From DATKPC01 sp035524275 (GTDB lineage: Bacteria; Pseudomonadota; Gammaproteobacteria; Burkholderiales; Burkholderiaceae_F), in NCBI GenBank assembly GCA_035524275.1, contig DATKPC010000023.1:1-29896 (forward strand): a stretch of DNA of 29,896 nucleotides, written 5' to 3'. The notes below the pieces were generated by a model, which had not been told where the DNA came from, made no database searches, and was given only the letters and a program-made list of their open reading frames with translations. Shown piece by piece: positions 1-6,984 of the stretch. Positions within the stretch are counted from its first letter, which is position 1, and the number at the start of each line of letters is the position of its first letter. The position numbers and the translations under genes are program-made.

Positions 1-1
1 G

Positions 2-1453
2 TTCAACCGGCGCGACGGGGCCTGGTGGCTCGCGCTGCTGCTGGCCGTCGCGAGCCTCGTGATGTCGCTCGCGAAGGGGCTGGCGTACAGCGAAGCCGGC
101 TACCTCGCGATCCTGATCTGCCTCCTGCTCGCGACGCGGCGGCAGTTCAACCAGCCGGCCTCGATGCTCGGCCAGGCGTTCACGTTCGGCTGGTTCGCCG
201 CCGTCGCGAGCATCATCGCGGCCTCGGTGTGGCTGCTGATGTTCGCGTTCCAGGACGTCAACTTCAGCTCGCGCGACCTGTGGTGGCAGTTCGAGCTCGA
301 CGCGCAGGCCCCGCGCGCGCTGCGCGCGATGCTCGGGGTCTCGGTCCTCGGGCTCGGCATCGCGCTGTGGGAACTGCTGCAGCCGCCGACCGGCTACGCG
401 GAAATGCCGGATGCGACGGAGCTCGCGCGCGCCGCGACCGTGATCCGGACGCAGGTGCGCAGCGACGCGCATCTGGCCCTGATGGGCGACAAGAGCATCC
501 TGTTCTCGGCGACCGGGCAATCGTTCCTGATGTTCGGCAAGCGCGGCAGGAGCTGGATCGCGCTCTTCGATCCGGTCGGGTCGCAGGCGGAATGGCCGGA
601 GCTGATCGGGCGCCTCGTCGAGCTCGCCCATGCGCATGGCGGGCGGGCCGCGTTCTACCAGGTCCGCCCGCAGAGCCTTCCGTTCTACCTCGACGCCGGC
701 CTGACCGTGATGAAGCTGGGCGAGGAAGCCGTGGTGCCGCTGGAATCGTTCGACCTGCAGGGCAGCCGCTGGGCGCACCTGCGCTACGCGTTGAAGCGCG
801 GCGACCGCGACGGGCTGGTATTCGAGCTCCTGGACGGCGAGGCCGTGGCGGCCGCCATGGACGACCTGGCCGTGGTGTCCTCGGCGTGGCTGGCGCTGCG
901 TCGGCGTCGTGGCGGCGCCCGCGAACGCGGCTTTTCGGTCGCCGCGTTCGAGCCGCGCTTCGTCGCGAGCCAGCAGGTCGGGGTCGTTCGCAGCGCCGGC
1001 GCGATCATCGCGTTCGCGACGGTCATGCATACCGGCGTCGGCCGCGAGGCCACCGTCGGCCTGATGCGGCACGTCGAGCGGGCTTCGCCCTATGCGATGG
1101 AATTCCTCTTCGTCCACCTCGTGCGTGCGTTCCGCGCGCTCGGCTATGCGAGCTTCAGCCTCGGCATGGCGCCGCTTGCCGGCGTCGAGCGGGGCCCGCT
1201 GTCGTCGCGCTGGCATGGCCTGGGCGCGATGATCTGGCGCCACGGCAATCCGATCTACAACTTCCAGGGCCTTCGGGTCTTCAAGGGGAAGTTCAACCCG
1301 GCGTGGGAGCCGCGCTACCTGGCGGCATCCGGGTCGCTCGGGCCGTTCGTGGCGCTGCTCGACGTCGCAGCACTGGTCGCGGCGCGCTATCGCGGGCCGC
1401 GCGCGAACGCCGCTCGCGTCGCGCCGCCGACGGCGCAGGAGAAGCCGTGTTGA
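2..1453 (+). CDS. mprF: Phosphatidylglycerol lysyltransferase (MprF/LpiA), C-terminal part, 5' truncated
   Basis: The reading frame is open from the window edge, so the N-terminal part and true start are missing. The 483 codons present begin in the transmembrane flippase-type region; hydrophobic helices occur early, including a stretch rich in L/A and one around FGWFAAVASIIAA. From about residue 140 a soluble domain follows that resembles the MprF/LpiA synthase domain (DUF2156, GNAT-like fold), with typical blocks such as LMGDKSILFS, AFYQVRP, LRYALKRG, MEFLFVHL and YNFQGLRVFKGKFNP. The family transfers lysine (or alanine) from charged tRNA to phosphatidylglycerol at the inner membrane, which lowers surface negative charge. 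The block usually reading WL...EKGFS is here WLALRRRRGGARERGFS, a few Arg-rich residues longer than I expect. The stop overlaps the start of acvB, as in the known lpiA-acvB operon. Aminoacyl specificity cannot be read from sequence. Confidence 0.9.
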   Translation, partial: FNRRDGAWWLALLLAVASLVMSLAKGLAYSEAGYLAILICLLLATRRQFNQPASMLGQAFTFGWFAAVASIIAASVWLLMFAFQDVNFSSRDLWWQFELDAQAPRALRAMLGVSVLGLGIALWELLQPPTGYAEMPDATELARAATVIRTQVRSDAHLALMGDKSILFSATGQSFLMFGKRGRSWIALFDPVGSQAEWPELIGRLVELAHAHGGRAAFYQVRPQSLPFYLDAGLTVMKLGEEAVVPLESFDLQGSRWAHLRYALKRGDRDGLVFELLDGEAVAAAMDDLAVVSSAWLALRRRRGGARERGFSVAAFEPRFVASQQVGVVRSAGAIIAFATVMHTGVGREATVGLMRHVERASPYAMEFLFVHLVRAFRALGYASFSLGMAPLAGVERGPLSSRWHGLGAMIWRHGNPIYNFQGLRVFKGKFNPAWEPRYLAASGSLGPFVALLDVAALVAARYRGPRANAARVAPPTAQEKPC

Positions 1454-2976
1454 AGGCACGTTCGTCCCGCGCGCTGTTTGGCGCGCTGGTGGCCGCGCTT
1501 CCCGTCGCGCTCGTGGCGGCGGGGCTCGTGCCGCCGGTCGCGGACGCCGCCCCGCCCGACGGGACCCGCGTCGACGGCGGGCGCTACGGATCGGCGCGGA
1601 TCGCGATGCCGCCGTCCGGCGTGCGCGGCTACGTCGTCTATTTCTCGGATCGCGGCGGCTGGAGTCGCGCCGACGATGCCGCGCTCGCGGCGCTCGCTTC
1701 CGCCGGCGCGCTGTCGGTCGGCGTCGACCTGGACGCCTATCTTGCGCGCATCGCGGCGACGACGGCGCGCTGCGACCAGCTCGTCGGCGATGCCGAGGGC
1801 CTGAGCCGCCAGCTGCAGCGGCGGGACGGCGGCGGCCAGTATTTCTTCCCGATCCTGGCCGGCAGCGGCGCCGGCGGCATGCTGGCCGCCGCGACGCTGG
1901 CGCAAGCTCCGGTCAACACGCTGGCCGGCGCCGTGTCGATCGATCCGCAGCCGTGGTTGCCGGGCGCCCGTCCCTTGTGCGCCGGACTGCCGTCGACGGC
2001 CGACGGGCCGGGTTTCCGCTACGGTTTGCCGGCCACGACGTTGAACGGCTTCTGGATCGTCGCGCGGACCGGCATTGCCGGCCCGGCGACGCGAGAGTAC
2101 GTCGACGACCTCGCGCGGCATGCGGCGCCCGGAACTGCCGACTTGCGCGACGCCGGCCTCGCGGACGCGGCCGGCATCGGCGCGCTCGTGGCGCCGCACC
2201 TGGCGCCGGCCATCCGCGCCGGCGTCGGCGACGTCCGCGGGCTGCCGCTGATCGAGTTGCCCGTGGCCGGCCGGCCGTCGCCGGATAGGTCGGCCACCGC
2301 GGCCACCGACAAGCCGGCGACAGACCTGCCGGCGACCGACCTGCCGGCGATGGCGATCCTGCTGTCGGGCGACGGCGGGTGGCGCGACCTCGACAAGACG
2401 ATCGCCGAAAACCTGCAGCGCGACGGCATACCCGTCGTCGGGTGGGACTGCGTGCGCTACTTCTGGACGCCGAAGACGCCGGAGCAGACCGCGGCCGACC
2501 TGGGCGCCGTCATCGACGCCTACGCCGCGCGCTGGCACGCGGCGCGCGTCGCGCTGGTGGGCTATTCGTTCGGCGCCAACGTGCTGCCGTTCGCCTATGC
2601 GCTGCTGCCGCCGGCGCGCCAGCAGCGCGTCGTGCAGTTGTCGCTTCTCGCGCTCGAATCGCGGACCGATTGGGAGATCCAGGTTTCCGGCTGGCTCGGC
2701 GCCGCGCCGAGCGCGGCCGCCATGCCGGTGGCACCGGCCCTGGAGCGCGTCCCGGCGGCAAAGATCCAGTGCTTCTACGGCGAGGGCGAGAAGGACACGA
2801 TGTGTCCCGCGCTCGCGGCCGCCGGCGCCGAGGTGATACGCACGCGCGGGAACCATCATTTCGACGGCGACTATCCGGCGCTCGCACGGCGCATTGCCGA
2901 CGGAATGCGGCGGCGCACCGGCGCGGCCGCGGCGGACGCGGCAGAATCCGCGCTGCGGTCCGGCGCAGGCCGGTAG
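1447..2976 (+). CDS. acvB: AcvB/VirJ-family periplasmic lysyl-phosphatidylglycerol hydrolase
   Basis: The 509-residue product starts at GTG 1447, which overlaps the mprF stop and sits 5 nt after an AGGAG at 1437-1441; an in-frame TTG follows directly. Residues 1-35 are a signal peptide ending near VADAA, so the protein is probably periplasmic. It has two alpha/beta-hydrolase-like halves. The N-terminal half contains FSDRGGW and a GSGAGG elbow. The C-terminal VirJ domain contains GDGGW (308-312), the nucleophile elbow GYSFGA with Ser374, and a terminal GNHHFDGDY with His470/His471 as candidate catalytic His. Length and two-half layout match AcvB rather than the shorter VirJ. In Agrobacterium, AcvB cleaves lysyl-PG made by LpiA; operon position here supports the same role. 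The two halves are joined by a linker with three 5-residue repeats. Confidence is high for family and moderate for substrate. Confidence 0.88.
   Translation: MLKARSSRALFGALVAALPVALVAAGLVPPVADAAPPDGTRVDGGRYGSARIAMPPSGVRGYVVYFSDRGGWSRADDAALAALASAGALSVGVDLDAYLARIAATTARCDQLVGDAEGLSRQLQRRDGGGQYFFPILAGSGAGGMLAAATLAQAPVNTLAGAVSIDPQPWLPGARPLCAGLPSTADGPGFRYGLPATTLNGFWIVARTGIAGPATREYVDDLARHAAPGTADLRDAGLADAAGIGALVAPHLAPAIRAGVGDVRGLPLIELPVAGRPSPDRSATAATDKPATDLPATDLPAMAILLSGDGGWRDLDKTIAENLQRDGIPVVGWDCVRYFWTPKTPEQTAADLGAVIDAYAARWHAARVALVGYSFGANVLPFAYALLPPARQQRVVQLSLLALESRTDWEIQVSGWLGAAPSAAAMPVAPALERVPAAKIQCFYGEGEKDTMCPALAAAGAEVIRTRGNHHFDGDYPALARRIADGMRRRTGAAAADAAESALRSGAGR
2305..2349 (+). repeat. Three 15-bp tandem units inside acvB linker
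   Basis: Three consecutive in-frame 15-bp units (2305-2319, 2320-2334, 2335-2349) encode TDKPA, TDLPA and TDLPA between the two domains of AcvB. The last two units differ at one base. Copy number could vary by slippage without breaking the frame. Confidence 0.85.
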
Positions 2977-3046
2977 GCGGAGGGGCGCGGCCGTCCCGGC
3001 TGCGCAACGGGGCCGTGCGCGTCGACGCGCAGACGAGGGGGAAAAG

Positions 3047-4186
3047 ATGGGAGTCATCACCTGCATCGAGGACCTGCGCGTGCTGGCGCAGCGGCGCGTG
3101 CCGCGGATGTTCTACGACTACGCGGACTCCGGGTCGTGGACCGAAGGCACGTATCGCTCGAATGAAGAGGCCTTCCGGCGAATCCTGCTGCGGCAGCGTG
3201 TCGCGGTGGACATCGAGAACCGGACGACGAAGACCCGGATGATCGGCCAGGACGTCGCGATGCCGGTCGCGCTGGCGCCGACGGGGCTCACCGGGATGCA
3301 GCACGCCGACGGCGAGATCCTGGCGGCGCGCGCCGCCGCCCGCTTCGGCGTTCCGTTCACGCTCTCGACGATGAGCATCTGCTCGATCGAGGACATTGCG
3401 GCGGCGACGAAGGCGCCGTTCTGGTTCCAGCTCTACGTGATGCGCGACCGCGATTTCTCGCGCCGCCTGATCGAGCGGGCTCGCGCCGCGGGCTGCTCGG
3501 CGCTGATGCTGACGCTGGACCTGCAGGTCCTGGGGCAGCGCCACAAGGACCTGAAGAACGGGCTGAGCGCGCCGCCGCAGCCCACGCTCGCGAACCTCCT
3601 GAACCTCTGCATGAAGCCGCGCTGGTGCCTCGGCATGCTCGGGACGAAGCGGCGCGAGTTCGGCAACATCGTCGGGCACGTGGAGGGCGTCGAGAACATG
3701 GCGTCGCTGTCGGCCTGGACGCGCGACCAGTTCGATCCGCGCCTGAACTGGTCCGACGTCGAGTGGATCAAGAAGAGCTGGGGCGGCAAGCTGATCCTCA
3801 AGGGGATCATGGACGTCGAGGACGCGCGGATCGCCGCCGATTGCGGCGCCGACGCGCTCGTCGTGTCCAATCACGGCGGCCGCCAGCTCGACGGCGCTCC
3901 GGCGTCGATCGACGTCCTGGCGCCGATCGCCGAAGCCGTCGGCTCGCGCATCGAGGTCTGGATGGACGGCGGGATCCGGTCCGGGCAGGACGTGCTGAAG
4001 GCGGTCGCGCTCGGCGCGCGCGGAACGCTGATCGGCCGCGCGTTCCTCTACGGCCTCGGCGCGCTCGGCGAGAACGGCGTCACGACCTGCCTGCAGCTGA
4101 TCCAGCGCGAGCTCGACACGACGATGGGGTTCTGCGGCCGGACGCGGATCGACGAGCTCGACCGCTCGGTCCTTTACGCCGGCTGA
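3047..4186 (+). CDS. FMN-dependent alpha-hydroxy-acid oxidase/dehydrogenase (lactate dehydrogenase-like)
   Basis: The 379-residue product starts at ATG 3047, preceded by a strong GAGGGGGA ribosome site (3035-3042). It belongs to the LldD/glycolate-oxidase TIM-barrel family, which oxidises L-2-hydroxy acids using FMN. Catalytic landmarks are present: FYDYADSGS with Tyr25, the substrate Tyr in WFQLYVMRD, Asp in LTLDLQVLG, Lys252 in LILKG, and SNHGGRQLD (274-282) with His276 and Arg279. The Lys-His-Arg spacing (24 and 3) equals that of plant glycolate oxidase. DGGIRSGQDV near residue 307 is the FMN phosphate-binding segment. The usual arginine-rich loop motif reads LGQRHKDLKNG here. No signal peptide is visible. 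It lies 70 nt after acvB and could be co-transcribed. Substrate (lactate, glycolate or other) is not decided by the sequence. Confidence 0.9.
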   Translation: MGVITCIEDLRVLAQRRVPRMFYDYADSGSWTEGTYRSNEEAFRRILLRQRVAVDIENRTTKTRMIGQDVAMPVALAPTGLTGMQHADGEILAARAAARFGVPFTLSTMSICSIEDIAAATKAPFWFQLYVMRDRDFSRRLIERARAAGCSALMLTLDLQVLGQRHKDLKNGLSAPPQPTLANLLNLCMKPRWCLGMLGTKRREFGNIVGHVEGVENMASLSAWTRDQFDPRLNWSDVEWIKKSWGGKLILKGIMDVEDARIAADCGADALVVSNHGGRQLDGAPASIDVLAPIAEAVGSRIEVWMDGGIRSGQDVLKAVALGARGTLIGRAFLYGLGALGENGVTTCLQLIQRELDTTMGFCGRTRIDELDRSVLYAG

Positions 4187-5610
4187 TGCCGCGCCCGCGG
4201 CGCGTACGCCCCGGCCGCGTCATCGCGTCGGGGATCTCGCCGCGCGTCCTCGTCCAGGGCCGCCCGCAGCGCCTCCAGGCACTGCGGATCGAGCTGCGTT
4301 CCGGCCTGTTTCGCCATCACGGCCAGCGCGCGCCCGACCGGCATCGCGTCGCGATGCGCGCGTCGCGACGTGAGCGCGTCGAAGACGTCCGCGGCGGCGA
4401 TGATCCGCGACTCGAGGCGGATGCGCGCGCCGGCGATCCCGCGCGGATAGCCGCTGCCGTCGACGTGCTCGTGGTGCGCGCCGACGATCGACGGGAGGTC
4501 GCCGGTGACGTCGAACCGGGCCAGGAGTTCGGCGGCGATGTCCGGGTGCTGCCGCACCGCGGCCCATTGCGTCGCGTCGAGCCGGCCCGGGTGGTCGAGG
4601 ATTGCGCTGTTGAGCGCGAGCTTTCCCAGGTCGTGCAGCAGCGCGGCGCGGCGCAGCAAGCGGCGGCGCGAAGCGCCGAGCCCGAGGAGTTGGCCGATCC
4701 GGTCCGCGAGCGCCGCGACGCGTTCGGCATGGCCGCCGGTGAAAGCGCTTTTCGCGTCGGCGGCCTGCGCGAAAGCGGTCGCGATCCGGTCGAAGCCGTC
4801 GTCGTCGAGCGGCGTCGACGCCGCGAGCGTCGCGTGGCCGAGGCGCAGCGCGAGATCCGGATCGCGCAGCGGCCCCCAGAAGCCGGCGCGGCCGGCCAGG
4901 GTGGCGAATGTCGCGGCGAGTTGCGGATCGAGCCCGCTGCCGGCGCGGCGCACGACCTCGCGCTGCGCCGCGTCGCTGCCGCGATCGCCGAAGTGAGCTT
5001 CCGCGACCTGGGCGAGCGCCGCGATGCGCGAGGCGATCGGGATCGACAGCCCACGCAGGTTGCGCGGCCATCCGGCGCCGTCCCAGCGTTCGTCGATGCA
5101 TTCGATCGCCTGCGCAAGCGCCGCCGGCATGTCCATCTGGCGCGCCAACTCGCCGCCCTGCGCGCTGCGCGCGGCGACGAGCTCGCGAGCGATGGCCCGG
5201 CCGTCGCGGCAGATCCGCATCGCGGCGCGCAGGCGATTCCGCGGCGTGCCGCGCGGGCGCGGTCCGGCGTGCCGCAAGGTGAAACGCACGGAGTCGAGCA
5301 GGCCGTCGCCGACGCGCTTCGCCTCGCGCTTGAACAGGCGGTCGTCGACGACGCCCAATTGAACGAGCCGGGGCGCGTTGCCGCTGGATCCGAGGTCCTT
5401 CAGCAGCGCCGAGAGGAACACCTCGCGCAGGCCGCCCTCGTCGAGTCCGATCGCGCGGCCGACCGACGCTGCGATCAAGGCGCAGCGCATCGAGTGGCCG
5501 GGGGCTTCACCCTCGGCGAGGTCGAGCGCGCGGCTCAACGCCAGCAGCACGCCGGAGGCCTGCGTGCCGGTCGCGTGGTGTCGGATGATCGCAAGGTTGG
5601 AGCCGTCCAT
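4174..5610 (-). CDS. Tandem HD-GYP-type phosphohydrolase, N-terminal domain degenerate
   Basis: The 478-residue product contains two HD-GYP-like halves. The C-terminal half keeps the catalytic set: LLHDLGK (HD at 326-327), His in VRQHPDIA, HHE (379-381), DGSGYP (384-389) and RIIAAADVFDALTS. In this family that predicts hydrolysis of cyclic di-GMP. The N-terminal half (about 30-210) aligns by pattern, but its HD is KDLG (71-74) and its GYP box reads WDGAGWP (176-182), so it is probably regulatory. There is no receiver, PAS or transmembrane domain. I chose ATG 5610 because homology-like sequence begins just after it; the frame stays open to 6015 but that extension is low-complexity Arg/Pro sequence. 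No clear Shine-Dalgarno site precedes the start. The 3' end overlaps the oxidase gene tail-to-tail by 13 nt. Start confidence is moderate. Confidence 0.82.
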   Translation of the reverse strand: MDGSNLAIIRHHATGTQASGVLLALSRALDLAEGEAPGHSMRCALIAASVGRAIGLDEGGLREVFLSALLKDLGSSGNAPRLVQLGVVDDRLFKREAKRVGDGLLDSVRFTLRHAGPRPRGTPRNRLRAAMRICRDGRAIARELVAARSAQGGELARQMDMPAALAQAIECIDERWDGAGWPRNLRGLSIPIASRIAALAQVAEAHFGDRGSDAAQREVVRRAGSGLDPQLAATFATLAGRAGFWGPLRDPDLALRLGHATLAASTPLDDDGFDRIATAFAQAADAKSAFTGGHAERVAALADRIGQLLGLGASRRRLLRRAALLHDLGKLALNSAILDHPGRLDATQWAAVRQHPDIAAELLARFDVTGDLPSIVGAHHEHVDGSGYPRGIAGARIRLESRIIAAADVFDALTSRRAHRDAMPVGRALAVMAKQAGTQLDPQCLEALRAALDEDARRDPRRDDAAGAYAPRARHQPA

Positions 5611-5682
5611 GTCGGATCTATCGGCGTCGCCGGTCGGGGATTGAGGCGCGCGGCCGCGGAATCGGAGGCGCCGCCCGCCGCC

Positions 5683-5695
5683 GCAGGATTCCTGC
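5683..5695. promoter_or_regulatory. Perfect 6-1-6 palindrome in divergent intergenic region
   Basis: GCAGGA-T-TCCTGC lies between the divergent HD-GYP gene (start 5610) and CAP lipoprotein gene (start 5775). Its symmetry and location fit an operator for a dimeric regulator, but I recognise no family-specific consensus. No convincing -35/-10 pair was picked out in 5611-5774. Confidence 0.3.
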
Positions 5696-5774
5696 CGCAT
5701 ACCGCGTTCGCCCCAACGCCTGTCGCACGAACGGTCGATATCGGAATCACCACCGGGGCCGGCAGAATTCCGCA

Positions 5775-6461
5775 ATGCGAATTGGGCAATATCGTGCCGG
5801 CGCTGGACAGTGGCCGCAGCGAGCGGCGTGCCTTGTCGCGCGGATCGCGCCCGTCCGACGGCGCCCGGCCGTTCGCCGGGCCGTCGCCCTTTCCGGTGGA
5901 CTGCGGGCCGGCCCGCTGGCCGCGCTGCTCGCGTTGGCGGCATGCGGCGGCGGCGCGGAAACGGCGGCGCCCGTCGGTGCTGCGGCGGCGGCAGCCGTCG
6001 TCCCTGGAGCCGCAAACGCCGCGCCGGCCTCGACCGCGACCTGCGGGCTGTCGGCCATGCAATCGGACCTGCTGCAGGCGATCAATGGCGCGCGCGAATC
6101 CGGCTTCCGCTGCGGCGCGACCTCGTATCCGGCGGTTGCCGCGCTGGGGTGGAACGACGCGCTCGCCGCAGCCGCGACGACGCACTCGTTCGACATGGCG
6201 CTGCACGGCACGCTGACGCATCTCGGATCCGACGGGACCGCATTGCCGCTGCGGGTCGCCGGCAGCGGCTATACGTTCACGGCCCTGGCGGAAAACGTCG
6301 CCTGGAACTACGCCAGCGCCGCGGAAGTGGTCGACGCCTGGCTGCAGAGCCCGGGGCACTGCGCCAACCTGATGTCCGCGAGCTATCGCGAGGTCGGCGC
6401 GGCCTGCGTGCGCGCCGCGAACGGCACGCCCTATTGGACCGTCGTGTTAGGCAATCACTAG
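5775..6461 (+). CDS. CAP/SCP-domain lipoprotein
   Basis: The 228-residue product has a hydrophobic stretch followed by a lipobox LAAC with Cys57, then a low-complexity Ala-rich linker and a CAP (cysteine-rich secretory/PR-1) domain from about residue 95. CAP landmarks are LLQAINGARESG, LGWNDALAAAATTHSFDMA, LAENVAW, VVDAWLQSPGHCANLM and the C-terminal PYWTVVLGN. Four Cys after the lipobox could make two disulfides. Bacterial CAP proteins are envelope or secreted proteins of mostly unknown activity. The ATG at 5775 gives an unusually long Arg-rich N-region before the lipobox (56 residues), so the real start may be an alternative codon further in; no strong ribosome site supports 5775. The gene diverges from the HD-GYP gene. 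Domain call is firm, start is not. Confidence 0.83.
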   Translation: MRIGQYRAGAGQWPQRAACLVARIAPVRRRPAVRRAVALSGGLRAGPLAALLALAACGGGAETAAPVGAAAAAAVVPGAANAAPASTATCGLSAMQSDLLQAINGARESGFRCGATSYPAVAALGWNDALAAAATTHSFDMALHGTLTHLGSDGTALPLRVAGSGYTFTALAENVAWNYASAAEVVDAWLQSPGHCANLMSASYREVGAACVRAANGTPYWTVVLGNH

Positions 6462-6581
6462 CGCCCCGCTGGCGCGGCCGCGTGCCGGCCGTTCGATCCC
6501 GTGCCGCGGCGCCCCCGCGAATCGGGGCATGAATCCGTAGGAAATTCGGCCCAACTCCGGCATCATTCGAGGCCGCATGGC

Positions 6582-6596
6582 GGACCCGCAGGGTCC
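6582..6596. terminator. Hairpin between CAP gene and small peptide gene
   Basis: GGACCC-GCA-GGGTCC is a perfect 6-bp stem with a 3-nt loop, located between the convergent ends of the CAP gene (6461) and the small minus-strand peptide gene (6739). No T-tract follows on either strand, so it is at best a weak or Rho-assisted terminator. The rest of 6462-6738 shows nothing I can name. Confidence 0.25.
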
Positions 6597-6738
6597 GGGC
6601 CGTGCGGCCGTGCCGCATCCGCGAATCCGCTAGCCGAGGTCTTGCGCAGGCGCTCGGCGCCTTGCGTCAAGCGCCCGCGTCGCGCCATGCCGTGGCGCGC
6701 GTGGCGCGCCACCCTGGCACGTGGTTTCCGCATGCGCT

Positions 6739-6906
6739 TCAGAAGCGAAAAATGACGCCGCCGCCGCCGACGCACTCCATTTCCTCGATCGTCAGCTCGA
6801 CGAGGCGCGTGGCCGTCGCGCGGGCCTTGTCGTCGATCCGGTTCGCGTCGGTGCAGGGCGTGTCGATGTCGTCGAGCATGTTGCCGTGGGTGCTGAGCGT
6901 TTCCAT
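6739..6906 (-). CDS. Small peptide with double-glycine-type leader (putative secreted or modified peptide)
   Basis: This 55-codon gene begins at ATG 6906, 5 nt after an AGGA within GAGGAACTC. The peptide is acidic, with a hydrophilic N-terminal part (METLSTHGNMLDDID...) and a C-terminus reading ELTIEEMECVGGGG followed by VIFRF and the stop. The segment L-x-x-E-E-M-x-x-V-G-G matches the pattern of double-glycine leaders, in which hydrophobic residues at about -12, -7 and -4 precede a GG cleaved by a C39-peptidase ABC exporter. Cleavage would release only VIFRF, or GGVIFRF if cut at the first pair. Such very short products would suit a signalling peptide better than a classical bacteriocin. No C39 exporter or modifying enzyme is visible in the window, so function is unproven. 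It diverges from the HD-GYP/kinase operon by about 80 nt. Confidence 0.55.
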   Translation of the reverse strand: METLSTHGNMLDDIDTPCTDANRIDDKARATATRLVELTIEEMECVGGGGVIFRF

Positions 6907-6970
6907 GAGTTCCTCGCGTGTCGAAAGTGAGTGGGAGTCCGCCGGCTTTCGAACCTCGCGACCGCAGACT

Positions 6971-6982
6971 GCGATCGATCGC
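6971..6982. promoter_or_regulatory. 12-bp perfect palindrome between divergent genes
   Basis: GCGATCGATCGC lies just upstream of the HD-GYP/kinase operon and within the 78-nt gap to the small peptide gene. It could be an operator, but GATC/CGATCG-type palindromes are also frequent by chance in GC-rich genomes. No clear -35/-10 pair is evident in this gap. Confidence 0.25.
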
Positions 6983-6984
6983 GA

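Noticed and set aside
898..945. Frameshift in mprF at the Arg-rich stretch
   Set aside because: Family-like sequence continues in the same frame on both sides (DDLAVVSSAWLAL before, RGFSVAAFEPRFV after), so it is a small in-frame insertion at most.
25..1446. N-terminal extension of the acvB frame back through mprF
   Set aside because: The extension is an out-of-frame shadow of mprF; a GTG with an AGGAG site and a signal peptide marks the real start at 1447.
1387..3066. A 559-codon minus-strand frame across acvB
   Set aside because: No recognisable domain and Arg/Gly-rich composition; acvB on the other strand has a signal peptide and catalytic motifs.
5611..6015. N-terminal extension of the tandem HD-GYP frame
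   Set aside because: The 135 extra codons are antisense to the CAP gene and low-complexity; domain-like sequence starts after ATG 5610.
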